Assembly (NCBI GenBank): GCA_031414695.1
Contig: JANNWG010000035.1
Coordinates: forward strand, 1 to 64,000
Origin: UKL13-2 sp031414695
Lineage (GTDB): Bacteria; Pseudomonadota; Gammaproteobacteria; Burkholderiales; Usitatibacteraceae
DNA: 64,000 bases
Reading direction: 5' to 3'
Within the stretch, counting starts at the first letter, position 1. Every line of letters starts with the position of its first letter. The notes beneath the pieces are model-generated. The model was not told the DNA's origin and made no database searches. It was given only the letters and a program-made list of their open reading frames with translations. Below are positions 44,873 to 53,992 of this stretch, in pieces. The position numbers and the translations under genes were made by a program.

Positions 44873-44969
44873 GTATTTATTTATTCTGCAATTAAATATG
44901 GTTAAAAACTTAAGTGAAAAATACGAGTGAAATTTTTTCATGATCTTAAATTACGTTCGTCTATATAAA

Positions 44970-45066
44970 TTTGTCATCCCGAGCGTAGCCGAGGGATATG
45001 CTTTCTAGATTCACAACGAAAAACCGAAAAGCATATCCCTCGGCTTCGCTCGGGATGACACAAATT
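44970..45066. repeat. Inverted repeat, family B copy 1
   Basis: TTTGTCATCCCGAGCGTAGC and the matching GCTCGGGATGACACAAA enclose GAGGGATATGC and its complement GCATATCCCTC, giving long arms of about 35 bases with a loop of about 20. The same element recurs at 53871-53962. Confidence 0.88.
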
Positions 45067-45125
45067 ATTTGTCATACTTTATTGCCGCCTCAATAGAAGT
45101 GCCCATACGGCAAACCCCAGTATAC

Positions 45126-45180
45126 GCAGCTTATTTCGAGCAATAATGGCTGAAGTCACCCGCCAATAATGGTGTTTAAA
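45126..45180. repeat. Dispersed nested-palindrome repeat, family E copy 4
   Basis: GCAGCTTATTTCGAGCAATAATGGCTGAAGT - CACCCGCCAATAATGGTGTTTAAAT matches the other copies in order, with changes at the arm ends (here GCAGC and ACCCG). It lies 43 bases upstream of the hisD start. Confidence 0.55.
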
Positions 45181-45222
45181 TTTTTTACGTACTTATCCGA
45201 ATTTTTCAGTGGCAAAACCCTC

Positions 45223-46530
45223 ATGAATATCCGCAAATTTCAATCTACCTCTGTCAGCTTCGCGGAAGATTTACGCGCACTATTAGCCTTTGAATCCGCG
45301 CAAGACCCAGCTTTAGAAACCCGTGTGCGCGAAATTTTACTGGATGTGAAAACGCGCGGTAATGCTGCGCTACTAGAAGCCACGGCTAAGTTTGATCGGT
45401 GGACGCCAGCGTCAGCTGCGGCATTAGAAATTGACATGCGTGTTGCCAAATGCGCGCTGAATAACCTAGATAAAAACGTACGGGACGCACTAGAAATCGC
45501 CGCGACGCGCATCCGTACTTATCATGAAAAACAATTACAACCATCATGGCAATACGCTGAAGCCGATGGCACGGTACTCGGTCAGCAAATTACCGCGATA
45601 GATCGGGCGGGTTTGTACGTGCCCGGCGGCAAGGCGGCGTATCCGTCATCGGTGTTGATGAATGCGGTCGCAGCAAGGGTTGCTGGCGTGAGCGAACTCA
45701 TCATGGTCACGCCTACCCCAGATGGTGTTGTTAACGAAACCGTATTAGCGGCAGCCGCACTCGCGGGCGTTGATCGTATTTTTTGTGTGGGCGGCGCACA
45801 GGCAGTGGCGGCATTGGCCTATGGCACCGAGACCATTCCTGCGGTTGATAAAATTGTCGGCCCCGGTAACGCCTATGTTGCGGCAGCAAAGCGGTTTGTC
45901 TTTGGTGTGGTCGGTATCGACATGGTGGCGGGGCCATCAGAAATTTTAGTCATTGCTGATGGCGCAGCTGACCCGCGATGGGTAGCGATGGATTTATTTT
46001 CACAAGCTGAGCATGATGAAATCGCGCAATCGATTTTGCTGTGCCCTGATGCGGCTTACATTGATGCAGTTGAAGCGGCAATGACGGAATTGCTTAACGC
46101 GATGCCGCGTGCCAATATTATTCGGGCCTCCATCGCCAACCGTGGTGCGCTGATTCAGGTGCGCGATTTAGCCGAGGCGTGCGCGATATCAAATCAAATT
46201 GCGCCGGAGCACTTGGAATTATCCGTCGCTAATCCTGACGCGCTACTGCCGTTACTCAAACATGCGGGGGCGATTTTTATGGGCGTATTTACGTCAGAAA
46301 GTTTGGGGGATTATTGCGCGGGGCCAAACCATGTATTGCCGACTTCACGCACGGCGCGTTTTTCCTCACCGCTTGGTGTGTACGATTTTCAAAAACGCTC
46401 TTCCATTATTAAAGTCTCTGCCGCTGGCGCGAATACGCTGGGCAAGGTTGCCGCCACCTTAGCGCGTAGCGAGGGGCTAGAGGCGCACGCGCAGTCGGCA
46501 GATTTTAGATTGGGAAGTCAAAAACAATGA
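45223..46530 (+). CDS. hisD: Histidinol dehydrogenase
   Basis: This 435-residue enzyme (start ATG 45223; the frame opens 18 codons earlier) oxidises histidinol to histidine with NAD and zinc. Signature stretches are YVPGGKAAYPSSVLMNAV, VDKIVGPGNAYVAAAK and DMVAGPSEILVIADG, with AEHDE as part of the zinc site. Normal length. Its stop overlaps the hisC start by 4 bases. It is split from hisG by about 2.7 kb of opposite-strand genes and repeats, so it must have its own promoter. Confidence 0.97.
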   Translation: MNIRKFQSTSVSFAEDLRALLAFESAQDPALETRVREILLDVKTRGNAALLEATAKFDRWTPASAAALEIDMRVAKCALNNLDKNVRDALEIAATRIRTYHEKQLQPSWQYAEADGTVLGQQITAIDRAGLYVPGGKAAYPSSVLMNAVAARVAGVSELIMVTPTPDGVVNETVLAAAALAGVDRIFCVGGAQAVAALAYGTETIPAVDKIVGPGNAYVAAAKRFVFGVVGIDMVAGPSEILVIADGAADPRWVAMDLFSQAEHDEIAQSILLCPDAAYIDAVEAAMTELLNAMPRANIIRASIANRGALIQVRDLAEACAISNQIAPEHLELSVANPDALLPLLKHAGAIFMGVFTSESLGDYCAGPNHVLPTSRTARFSSPLGVYDFQKRSSIIKVSAAGANTLGKVAATLARSEGLEAHAQSADFRLGSQKQ

Positions 46531-47609
46531 GCGCGATTATTCGTGATGACATCGCCGCGCTTGCGGCCTACCATGTGCAAGATGCGACTGGTTTCATTAA
46601 GCTTGACGCGATGGAAAACCCATTCGATTTTCCGGCTGAATTGCGAGCGCCACTCAGCAAATGTCTCACAGACGCGGCAATCAATCGCTACCCCGATGCG
46701 CGAGCCGAAAAATTAACAGCCAGCATTCGTCGCGCCATGCACATTCCCGACGCGCTCGATATTTTGCTTGGCAATGGCTCGGATGAAATCATTCAAATCA
46801 TCGCGATGGCGGTGGCAAAACCGAATGCAATATTGCTCTCGATTGAGCCTGCGTTTGTTATGTTTAAGATGATTGCCACCTTTTGCGGCCTACGCTATGA
46901 GGGCGTGCCGCTCTCGACTGATTTTACGATTGATCGCGATGCAACATTGGCAGCAGTAAAGACGCATCAGCCTGCTGTGATTTTTTTAGCCTATCCAAAT
47001 AACCCAACCGGCAATCTTTTTGATGACGTCGTGATTGATGAAATCATTCGCGCCGCAGAAGGGTTGGTAGTGATTGACGAAGCCTATTTCGCGTTTTCGT
47101 CTCGCTCGTATTTAGACAAGCTGCATCGCTACCCTAATGCGGTGTTAATGCGTACAGTTTCAAAGTTGGGTTTGGCTGGCTTACGGCTTGGCATGTTGAT
47201 TGGTGACAAAAAATGGATAGCGGAATTTGATAAAGTCAGGCTACCTTACAACATCAATGTGTTTACGCAGATTGCTGCCACATTTGCGCTAGATAATATT
47301 GATTACTTCACCACACAAACCAATGTGCTCATTGCGGAGCGCGTAAAAATGATGGCTGCCATTGATGGCATATTTGCGAATCATAAAGACGCTAAACGAT
47401 TCGAGAGTGAAGCCAATTTCATCTTAATTCGTTTGCCATCTACTCACCAAGCAACCACTGTTTTTAATCATTTGCGGGCGCAGAAAATTTTAGTCAAAAA
47501 CACCAGCGCGAGTCATCCTTTGCTCGCCAACACATTGCGCATCACAATTGGTTCGCCAGATGAAAATCAGGCGTTCCTTCACGAACTAGATAAGGTTTTA
47601 GCATCATGA
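46527..47609 (+). CDS. hisC: Histidinol-phosphate aminotransferase
   Basis: This 360-residue PLP enzyme transaminates imidazole acetol phosphate to histidinol phosphate. The PLP-binding lysine is Lys213 in VSKLGLAGLRLG, and other marks are LGNGSDEIIQ, YPNNPTGNLF and VIDEAYFAF. The length is normal. The start overlaps hisD by 4 bases, and hisB overlaps its stop in turn. Confidence 0.97.
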   Translation: MSAIIRDDIAALAAYHVQDATGFIKLDAMENPFDFPAELRAPLSKCLTDAAINRYPDARAEKLTASIRRAMHIPDALDILLGNGSDEIIQIIAMAVAKPNAILLSIEPAFVMFKMIATFCGLRYEGVPLSTDFTIDRDATLAAVKTHQPAVIFLAYPNNPTGNLFDDVVIDEIIRAAEGLVVIDEAYFAFSSRSYLDKLHRYPNAVLMRTVSKLGLAGLRLGMLIGDKKWIAEFDKVRLPYNINVFTQIAATFALDNIDYFTTQTNVLIAERVKMMAAIDGIFANHKDAKRFESEANFILIRLPSTHQATTVFNHLRAQKILVKNTSASHPLLANTLRITIGSPDENQAFLHELDKVLAS

Positions 47610-48193
47610 GAATCGCCACCGTTACCCGCGACACCAAAGAAACCCAAATCACGGCTACCGTGAATCTTGACGGCACCGGTATATCAAAACTCAATTCTGG
47701 CGTGCCGTTTTTGGACCACATGCTTGACCAAATTGCGCGCCATGGCTTAATTGATATTGATTTACATGCTGTGGGTGACACGCATATTGATGATCATCAC
47801 ACGGTAGAAGATGTCGGCATCACTTTGGGCCAAGCCTTCACCAAAGCACTCGGTGACAAAATCGGCATCCGTCGTTATGGACATGCTTATGTGCCGCTAG
47901 ATGAGGCGTTGTCCCGCGTGGTGATTGATTTATCGGGTCGTCCTGGACTTACGATGAAAGTGGATTTCACGCGCTCGCGCATTGCTGAATTCGATGTCGA
48001 TTTATTTACCGAGTTTTTTCAAGGATTCGTTAATCACGCGCTGTGTACGCTGCATATCGACAATATTCGCGGGCATAACGCGCACCATCAGGCAGAGACG
48101 GTATTCAAAGCGTTTGGCCGTGCGCTACGCATGGCGTGCGAGGCGGATGCGCGTGCTGCTGGGATATTGCCTTCGACTAAGGGTGCGCTTTGA
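47606..48193 (+). CDS. hisB: Imidazoleglycerol-phosphate dehydratase
   Basis: This 195-residue enzyme is the single-function HisB (no phosphatase domain, unlike in enterobacteria). The two metal-binding His clusters are HIDDHHTVEDVG and HNAHHQAETVFKAFGRALR; the start RIATVTRDTKETQI and LNSGVPFLDHMLDQIARHG are typical. The stop is followed not by hisH-hisA-hisF, as is usual in betaproteobacteria, but by a repeat pair and murJ. Confidence 0.97.
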   Translation: MRIATVTRDTKETQITATVNLDGTGISKLNSGVPFLDHMLDQIARHGLIDIDLHAVGDTHIDDHHTVEDVGITLGQAFTKALGDKIGIRRYGHAYVPLDEALSRVVIDLSGRPGLTMKVDFTRSRIAEFDVDLFTEFFQGFVNHALCTLHIDNIRGHNAHHQAETVFKAFGRALRMACEADARAAGILPSTKGAL

Positions 48194-48228
48194 ATTGTGC
48201 GACTGAGCGCGCAACACTAAACGCATCA

Positions 48229-48376
48229 GCCTCCCCCTTTGAAAAAGGGGGATTGAGGGGGATTGCGGCGCTAATAGCCTCACGTTGCAAAGTCTGGTAC
48301 GTTGCGCGGCGCAGCATGCGTTATGCTGAAGTTTCCGTCGCAATCCCCCTCAATCCCCCTTTTTCAAAGGGGGAAG
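48229..48376. repeat. Inverted pair of family C repeats between hisB and murJ
   Basis: The left arm GCCTCCCCCTTTGAAAAAGG...GGGGGATTGCG and the right arm CGCAATCCCCCTCAATCCCC...TTTTTCAAAGGGGGAAG are complementary over about 38 bases, around a loop of about 65 bases. The right arm ends about 35 bases before the murJ start, so the structure would form in the murJ leader if transcription continues from hisB. Confidence 0.88.
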
Positions 48377-48410
48377 TTAGCAGGGCGGCGTGTCCACCCA
48401 CCCAAGCCAA

Positions 48411-49967
48411 ATGAATCTCCTTAAAGCCGCCATCTCTATCTCCGCCATGACGCTGCTCTCGCGCGTGAGTGGCTTGGTTAATCTGGTGATTGGCGCCAAT
48501 TTATTTGGTGCGGGCATGATGAATGACGCGTTTCAAGTTGCCTTTCGTATTCCTAATTTCTTTCGCCGCTTATTTGCGGAGGGTGCATTCACCCAAGCCT
48601 TTGTGCCGATATTTGCTGAGTATCGTGCCAAGCGCTCAATTGAAGAAACCAAACTATTGGCCGATCATGTGGCGAGTTTATTGGCGCTGATTTTATTTAT
48701 TGTCACGATTGTTGGCGTGATTGTTGCGCCGTTTTTAGTATTGGCAACTGCGTCCGGTTTTCGCGCAGATGCCGATAAATTTCAACTAACGGTGCAGTTA
48801 ACACGCATTGTGTTTCCGTACATTTTCTTTATCTCGCTGGTGGCACTATCAGCCGGTATTCTCAATACATTTTCAAATTTTAAAACACCCGCATTCACAC
48901 CGGTATTGCTTAATCTTTCGACAATTGTGGCGTGTCTATTTTTAGCGCCCTATATGGAGCCGCCTATATTGGCGCTGGCGATTGGTGCGCTTGTCGGCGG
49001 CATGATTCAGTTAGCGTTTCAAATTCCTGCGCTACGACGTCTGAAGATGTTGCCGTCGTTTTCATGGCGGCCATCAAAAATAAAGGTCGCGCGTGATGAT
49101 GAGGGTGTTAGACGTATTTTGAAACTCATGTTGCCCGCGACATTTGGCGTATCGGTCGCGCAAATATCAATATTGCTGAACACCCAGATAGCCTCGCATT
49201 TAGGCACTGGTGCAGTATCGTGGATCACCTACGCAGATAGGTTGATGGAGTTTCCTTCGGCGCTGCTCGGTATCGCGATTGGCACGGTGTTATTGCCATC
49301 ACTGGTAAAGCATCATGCGAATGCGGACACCACAGAGTATTCACGTTTGCTCGATTGGGGGCTGCGCTTGACGCTGGTGCTAGTTCTGCCCGCTGCGGTG
49401 GGCATCGGGCTACTTGCCACGCCTTTGATTGCAACCATTTATTTTCATGGCGAGTTCAAGGCAGCTGACGTGCTGATGACGCGCTCCGCCTTGATTGCTT
49501 ACGCGGTGGGGCTTGCTGGCATTGTGCTGATTAAAATTTTAGCCCCCGGTTTTTATGCACGTCAAAATATTAAAACGCCTGTAAAAATCGCCATCTTCAC
49601 ACTCTGCGCCACGCAGTTAATGAATCTTGCATTCGTGCCGATTTTCAAACACGCAGGCTTAGCACTTGCCACAGGCTTGGGTGCTTGCATGAATGCGGGG
49701 CTACTGTTTTACTTTATTCGCAAGCATCAGTTTTACGTGCCGCAACCGAAGTGGTTAATGTTCTTTTTGAAGTTACTCTTGGCGGTCGTGGTGATGGCAG
49801 CGTCCCTTTGGGTTTTGATGGGTACCGAGGCATCTTGGCTCAACATGTCAGTGATGACACGCGCGCTCAAACTTGCGGGCTTGGTTTCGGCGGGTGCGGC
49901 GATTTATTTTTTAAGTTTGTGGCTACTAGGGTTCCGGCTAAATGACTTTGCACGGCGTGCAGCGTAA
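48411..49967 (+). CDS. murJ: Lipid II flippase
   Basis: This 518-residue protein with about 14 membrane segments moves the peptidoglycan precursor lipid II across the inner membrane. The start at ATG 48411 gives MNLLKAAISISAMTLLSRVSG, which matches the known MurJ N terminus; the frame opens seven codons earlier with GTG. The FRIPNFFRRLFAEGAFTQAFVPIFAEY stretch is a strong family mark. ribF begins on the last base of its stop codon. The leader contains the right arm of the repeat pair. Confidence 0.96.
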   Translation: MNLLKAAISISAMTLLSRVSGLVNLVIGANLFGAGMMNDAFQVAFRIPNFFRRLFAEGAFTQAFVPIFAEYRAKRSIEETKLLADHVASLLALILFIVTIVGVIVAPFLVLATASGFRADADKFQLTVQLTRIVFPYIFFISLVALSAGILNTFSNFKTPAFTPVLLNLSTIVACLFLAPYMEPPILALAIGALVGGMIQLAFQIPALRRLKMLPSFSWRPSKIKVARDDEGVRRILKLMLPATFGVSVAQISILLNTQIASHLGTGAVSWITYADRLMEFPSALLGIAIGTVLLPSLVKHHANADTTEYSRLLDWGLRLTLVLVLPAAVGIGLLATPLIATIYFHGEFKAADVLMTRSALIAYAVGLAGIVLIKILAPGFYARQNIKTPVKIAIFTLCATQLMNLAFVPIFKHAGLALATGLGACMNAGLLFYFIRKHQFYVPQPKWLMFFLKLLLAVVVMAASLWVLMGTEASWLNMSVMTRALKLAGLVSAGAAIYFLSLWLLGFRLNDFARRAA

Positions 49968-51007
49968 TGCAACTTCATCGACACATACGCGCCGTTGGCA
50001 AACCATTAGCACTAGCGATTGGCAACTTTGATGGTGTCCATTTAGGTCATCAAGCAATATTAAACAGTGCTCGAAACGCCGCGTCCCGCTTAGGCTTTGC
50101 GCCTGCCGCCTTAACCTTCTCACCCTTGCCGCGCGAGTACTTTGCAACGCTAAAACGTGATCTTAGCTTGGCACCTCCGCGCTTAATGAGTGCGACCGAA
50201 AAATTAGCCGCACTCCACCAGTACGGCATGGCGTATGTGTTTATGCCGCGATTTAATGCGGCTTTCGCGGCGTTGTCGCCGGTTGAATTTCTTCAGCAAT
50301 TACACGCGGCCAATGTGCGTTGGCTGATGGTGGGCGAGGATTTCCGTTTTGGTGAAAAACGTGCGGGTGATGTCGCACTAATGCGTAATTTTGCACAGGA
50401 GCACGGCATTACGGTGGAAACAATGCCCGACATCATTACGTCAAATGGCGCACGTATTTCGTCTTCACAAATTCGTGACGCGCTTCATCTTGGCAAGCTC
50501 AATGATGCGCGCACCATGTTAGGTCATCCCTATGCCATCACTGGCCGTGTCATCCATGGTAAAAAACTTGGCCGCACGTTGGGCTTTCCAACCGCCAACG
50601 TTTCTTTGACGAGCCGCGTGTCTGGCAAACGCGCCCCGCTGCATGGGGTGTTTGCGGTACAATGTAAACTTGTAACTCGCGGACTCGAGGGAGTGGCGGG
50701 AGAGGTTGAAAATGCAGGCGCCATCCTCAACGGGGTTGCCAATCTCGGATCAAATCCGGTGGTCTCAATCGATAGCCGCCTCCATCTAGAAGTCTTCCTC
50801 TTCGATAACGTTGGTGATATTTACGGCAAGCGCCTAAAAGTCACTTTCATCGAAAAAATCCGCGACGAATTGAAATTAGCCAGCCTTGACGCACTCGTCA
50901 CGCAAATGCATGACGATACGGCAAAGGCAAAAACAATTTTGTCTAGGATAAGTGATGATGGAAAATACAGCGGACGCACCGAAAAAAGACTACAAGACCA
51001 CCCTTAA
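49967..51007 (+). CDS. ribF: Bifunctional riboflavin kinase / FAD synthetase
   Basis: This 346-residue protein makes FMN and FAD. The N-terminal adenylyltransferase domain has GNFDGVHLGHQAIL and the middle GEDFRFGEKRAGD and SSSQIRDAL. The C-terminal kinase domain has GRTLGFPTANV and VFAVQC. Its start shares a base with the murJ stop (TAATG), and its last ~50 bases overlap ileS. This ribF-ileS-lspA order is conserved in proteobacteria. An insertion of about 10 residues (RGLEGVAGEVENAG) widens the kinase domain. Confidence 0.96.
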   Translation: MQLHRHIRAVGKPLALAIGNFDGVHLGHQAILNSARNAASRLGFAPAALTFSPLPREYFATLKRDLSLAPPRLMSATEKLAALHQYGMAYVFMPRFNAAFAALSPVEFLQQLHAANVRWLMVGEDFRFGEKRAGDVALMRNFAQEHGITVETMPDIITSNGARISSSQIRDALHLGKLNDARTMLGHPYAITGRVIHGKKLGRTLGFPTANVSLTSRVSGKRAPLHGVFAVQCKLVTRGLEGVAGEVENAGAILNGVANLGSNPVVSIDSRLHLEVFLFDNVGDIYGKRLKVTFIEKIRDELKLASLDALVTQMHDDTAKAKTILSRISDDGKYSGRTEKRLQDHP

Positions 51008-53828
51008 TCTGCCCGATACGCCATTCCCCATGCGCGGCGATTTAGCCAAGCGCGAGCCAAATTGGGTGCAACAGTGGCAAGCCACCAAACGCTACGAAAA
51101 AATTCGCGCAGCGAGCGCTGGACGGACAAAATTTATTCTCCACGACGGCCCGCCGTATGCGAATGCGGCCATTCACCTCGGCCACGCCGTCAATAAAATT
51201 TTAAAAGATGTGGTGGTCAAGTCTAAGCAGCTCGCGGGCTTTGACGCGGTATATGTACCAGGCTGGGATTGCCACGGCATGCCGATTGAAATTTTTGTCG
51301 AGAAGCAGCATGGCAAGAATTTGCCAACCGAAAAATTAATGACACTCGCGCGCGCGCACGCAGAGTCACAAGTTGAATTACAAAAAGCCGACTTTATTCG
51401 CTTGGGCGTTTTAGCCGATTGGGATAATCCCTACAAGACGATGGCGTTTGCAACGGAAGCCGCCGAGATTCGCACGCTCGGCAAATTGCATGAACGTGGC
51501 TATGTTTATCGTGGCTTAAAGCCTGTCAATTGGTGTTTTGATTGCCAATCAGCATTGGCAGAGGCGGAGGTGGAATATGAAGATAAAACCTCCACTACCA
51601 TTGATGTTGGCTTTAAGTTGCAAACGAGCGAGCGCGAAAAATGCGCGACGGTGTTTGGCCTTGCAGCCTTACCAGTGGGTGATGTGTTTGTAGTCATTTG
51701 GACAACAACACCGTGGACAATTCCTGCCAATCAAGCGCTGAATATTCACCCGGAGTTCGACTACGCATTGGTTCAAACACCGCGTGGATGCTTGGTCTTG
51801 GCGGCATCGCGAGTAGCAGAATGTTTAACCAGTTACGGTCTTGAAGGTGAAGTATTAGCCACTGCCAAAGGTCAAGCGTTAGAAAATATTATTTTTACGC
51901 ACCCGTTTTACGATCGCCATTCACCCATCTATTTGGCTGATTACGTCACCCTGGATACGGGCACGGGCATTGTCCACTGCTCACCCGCATATGGCGTAGA
52001 TGACTTTGCGATTTGTAAAAAATACGGTGTGACTAACGAAGAGATTTTGAATCCGGTAATGTCTGACGGACGCTATGCAGCAAGCCTGTCAATTTTTGGC
52101 GGACTCAATATTTGGAAGGCGCAAGCCGAGATTGTAAAAACAATTGAGACAGCAGGTGCGCTGTTTCACACGACAACATTCAAACACTCGTATCCGCATT
52201 GTTGGCGGCATAAAACCCCAACCGTTTTTCGCGCGACCTCACAATGGTTTGTGGGCATGGATCGCATTGGGACGGGCGACACAAAATCACTACGCGCATC
52301 GGCACTTGACGCCATTGATGCCACGCATTTTTATCCGGATTGGGGACAAGCCCGGCTGCACGCGATGATTAAAAATCGTCCTGATTGGTGTATCTCACGA
52401 CAGCGCAAATGGGGCACGCCGATTCCATTTTTTATTCACCGTGAAACCGGTGAGCTGCATCCGCGCACCTTGGAATTACTTGAGCAAGTCGCCGCAAGAG
52501 TTGAAAAAGAAGGCATCGAAGTGTGGCAGCGCATCACCACTGAAGAGCTGCTCGGTGATGAAGCTGCCATGTATGAAAAATCAACCGACACGCTCGATGT
52601 ATGGCTAGACTCAGGTGCCACATTTAATACCGTACTTGCGACCACACCATCGTTGCAGCGCCCCGATACTGAAGGCAAACCCGCGCAGGCGGATTTGTAT
52701 TTAGAAGGCTCGGATCAGCATCGCGGCTGGTTTCATTCGTCGTTATTAGTCAGCACCGCACTTAACGGTCGTGCGCCTTACAAAAGCTTGCTCACGCACG
52801 GCTTCACCGTTGATGGTGAAGGCAAAAAAATGTCCAAGTCACTGGGCAATACCTTAGCCCCGCAAAAAATATCCGATACACTCGGCGCGGAAATCATTCG
52901 CCTGTGGGTCGCCACAACGGATTATTCGGGTGAGCTTTCGATCTCAGATGAAATCTTAAAACGTGTAGTGGAAAGCTACCGCCGCATTCGCAATACGCTG
53001 CGTTTTTTACTCGCCAACACGGCGGATTTTGATTCTGCAAAAGACGCGGTGGCGGTCGATGACATGGTTGAGCTAGATCGCTACGCCATCGCCATGATGT
53101 CGCAGTCTGATAAAACCATCCGTAGACATCTTTCAGAGTTTCAGTTTCAATCGGCAATGCAGGTCATTCAAATCGTTTGTTCGGAAAGTTTGGGCAGGTT
53201 TTACCTCGACATTATTAAAGATCGTTTGTACACGTCTAAAGTTGATGGCTTGGCTCGAAGATCAGCGCAAACCGCACTCCACCATATTTTGCAAAGCCTA
53301 ACGCGATTGATGTCCCCAATATTGTCTTTTACAGCGGAAGAAGTTTGGTCAACACTGTACCCCGAAGATGCCACTGGAATTTTTGCATCCCAGTTTTACA
53401 AACTGCCTATTGTGCAAGACAAAATTTATGGTGACAACGTCTTGCCAACCCATTTTACTAGTCGCTGGAATCTCATAGAAGTTTATCGTGACGAAATTAA
53501 CCGTAGGATTGAAGAATTACGTTCAGCCGGCAAACTAGGCTCATCTCTTCAGGCTGAAATTCATATTAGGTGCAGGCAAATTGACGCAGATTTTTTCAAT
53601 CATTTTGGCAACGAATTAAAGTTTATTTTTATTGTTTCAAGAGTGACGATAGTGGTTGAACCGAGCTTACAAACCATGCAAATTTTAGTGACACCAAGCA
53701 CACACAAAAAATGCGACCGCTGCTGGCACTATGTTGAGGATATCGGGTCTCATGCCGAGCACCCAACAATTTGCGGGCGCTGTGTGACGAATTTGGAAGG
53801 TGCGGGTGAGACGCGGCGTTATGCGTAA
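50955..53828 (+). CDS. ileS: Isoleucyl-tRNA synthetase
   Basis: This class I synthetase of about 957 residues charges tRNA-Ile. The HIGH-like motif is AIHLGH, the KMSKS loop is KKMSKSLGN near residue 623, and the editing (CP1) domain lies between them with TTTPWTIPANQALN. The C-terminal zinc knuckle has cysteines in KCDRCW and ICGRC. The chosen ATG 50955 has AGGA upstream; GTG 50952 and ATG 50958 are possible neighbours. It overlaps the 3' end of ribF by about 53 bases. A family B repeat follows its stop. Confidence 0.98.
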   Translation: MMENTADAPKKDYKTTLNLPDTPFPMRGDLAKREPNWVQQWQATKRYEKIRAASAGRTKFILHDGPPYANAAIHLGHAVNKILKDVVVKSKQLAGFDAVYVPGWDCHGMPIEIFVEKQHGKNLPTEKLMTLARAHAESQVELQKADFIRLGVLADWDNPYKTMAFATEAAEIRTLGKLHERGYVYRGLKPVNWCFDCQSALAEAEVEYEDKTSTTIDVGFKLQTSEREKCATVFGLAALPVGDVFVVIWTTTPWTIPANQALNIHPEFDYALVQTPRGCLVLAASRVAECLTSYGLEGEVLATAKGQALENIIFTHPFYDRHSPIYLADYVTLDTGTGIVHCSPAYGVDDFAICKKYGVTNEEILNPVMSDGRYAASLSIFGGLNIWKAQAEIVKTIETAGALFHTTTFKHSYPHCWRHKTPTVFRATSQWFVGMDRIGTGDTKSLRASALDAIDATHFYPDWGQARLHAMIKNRPDWCISRQRKWGTPIPFFIHRETGELHPRTLELLEQVAARVEKEGIEVWQRITTEELLGDEAAMYEKSTDTLDVWLDSGATFNTVLATTPSLQRPDTEGKPAQADLYLEGSDQHRGWFHSSLLVSTALNGRAPYKSLLTHGFTVDGEGKKMSKSLGNTLAPQKISDTLGAEIIRLWVATTDYSGELSISDEILKRVVESYRRIRNTLRFLLANTADFDSAKDAVAVDDMVELDRYAIAMMSQSDKTIRRHLSEFQFQSAMQVIQIVCSESLGRFYLDIIKDRLYTSKVDGLARRSAQTALHHILQSLTRLMSPILSFTAEEVWSTLYPEDATGIFASQFYKLPIVQDKIYGDNVLPTHFTSRWNLIEVYRDEINRRIEELRSAGKLGSSLQAEIHIRCRQIDADFFNHFGNELKFIFIVSRVTIVVEPSLQTMQILVTPSTHKKCDRCWHYVEDIGSHAEHPTICGRCVTNLEGAGETRRYA

Positions 53829-53870
53829 CCCTCGCCACAATGTCATGGTGAGCAAAAACTTTACTTACAA

Positions 53871-53962
53871 TGTCATCCCGAGCGTAGCCGAGGGATATGC
53901 TTTTTCTATGAATACCACAACACGACCAAACAGCATGTCCCTCGGCTACGCTCGGGATGACA
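53871..53962. repeat. Inverted repeat, family B copy 2
   Basis: TGTCATCCCGAGCGTAGCC and GGCTACGCTCGGGATGACA are perfect inverted ends, with GAGGGATATGCT and AGCATGTCCCTC inside. It fills the gap between ileS and lspA and ends 30 bases before the lspA start, and could weaken lspA expression by forming a hairpin in the transcript. Confidence 0.88.
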
Positions 53963-53992
53963 TGGAAATTTTAGAATGAGGCCTTACTCATA

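Larger units (their letters stand above)
44432..45222. other. Repeat-rich gap between the membrane protein and hisD
   Basis: This gap of about 790 bases holds no gene that I can support; the two short plus-strand frames (44621-44824, 44713-44895) run through a repeat. It contains the family D pair (44781-44872), the family B hairpin (44970-45066) and the family E copy (45126-45180). The hisD promoter should lie here. Confidence 0.6.

Noticed and set aside
44621..44895. Two short plus-strand open frames in the gap before hisD
   Set aside because: They run through the family D repeat, have no ribosome-binding site, and their peptides are basic without any recognised feature.
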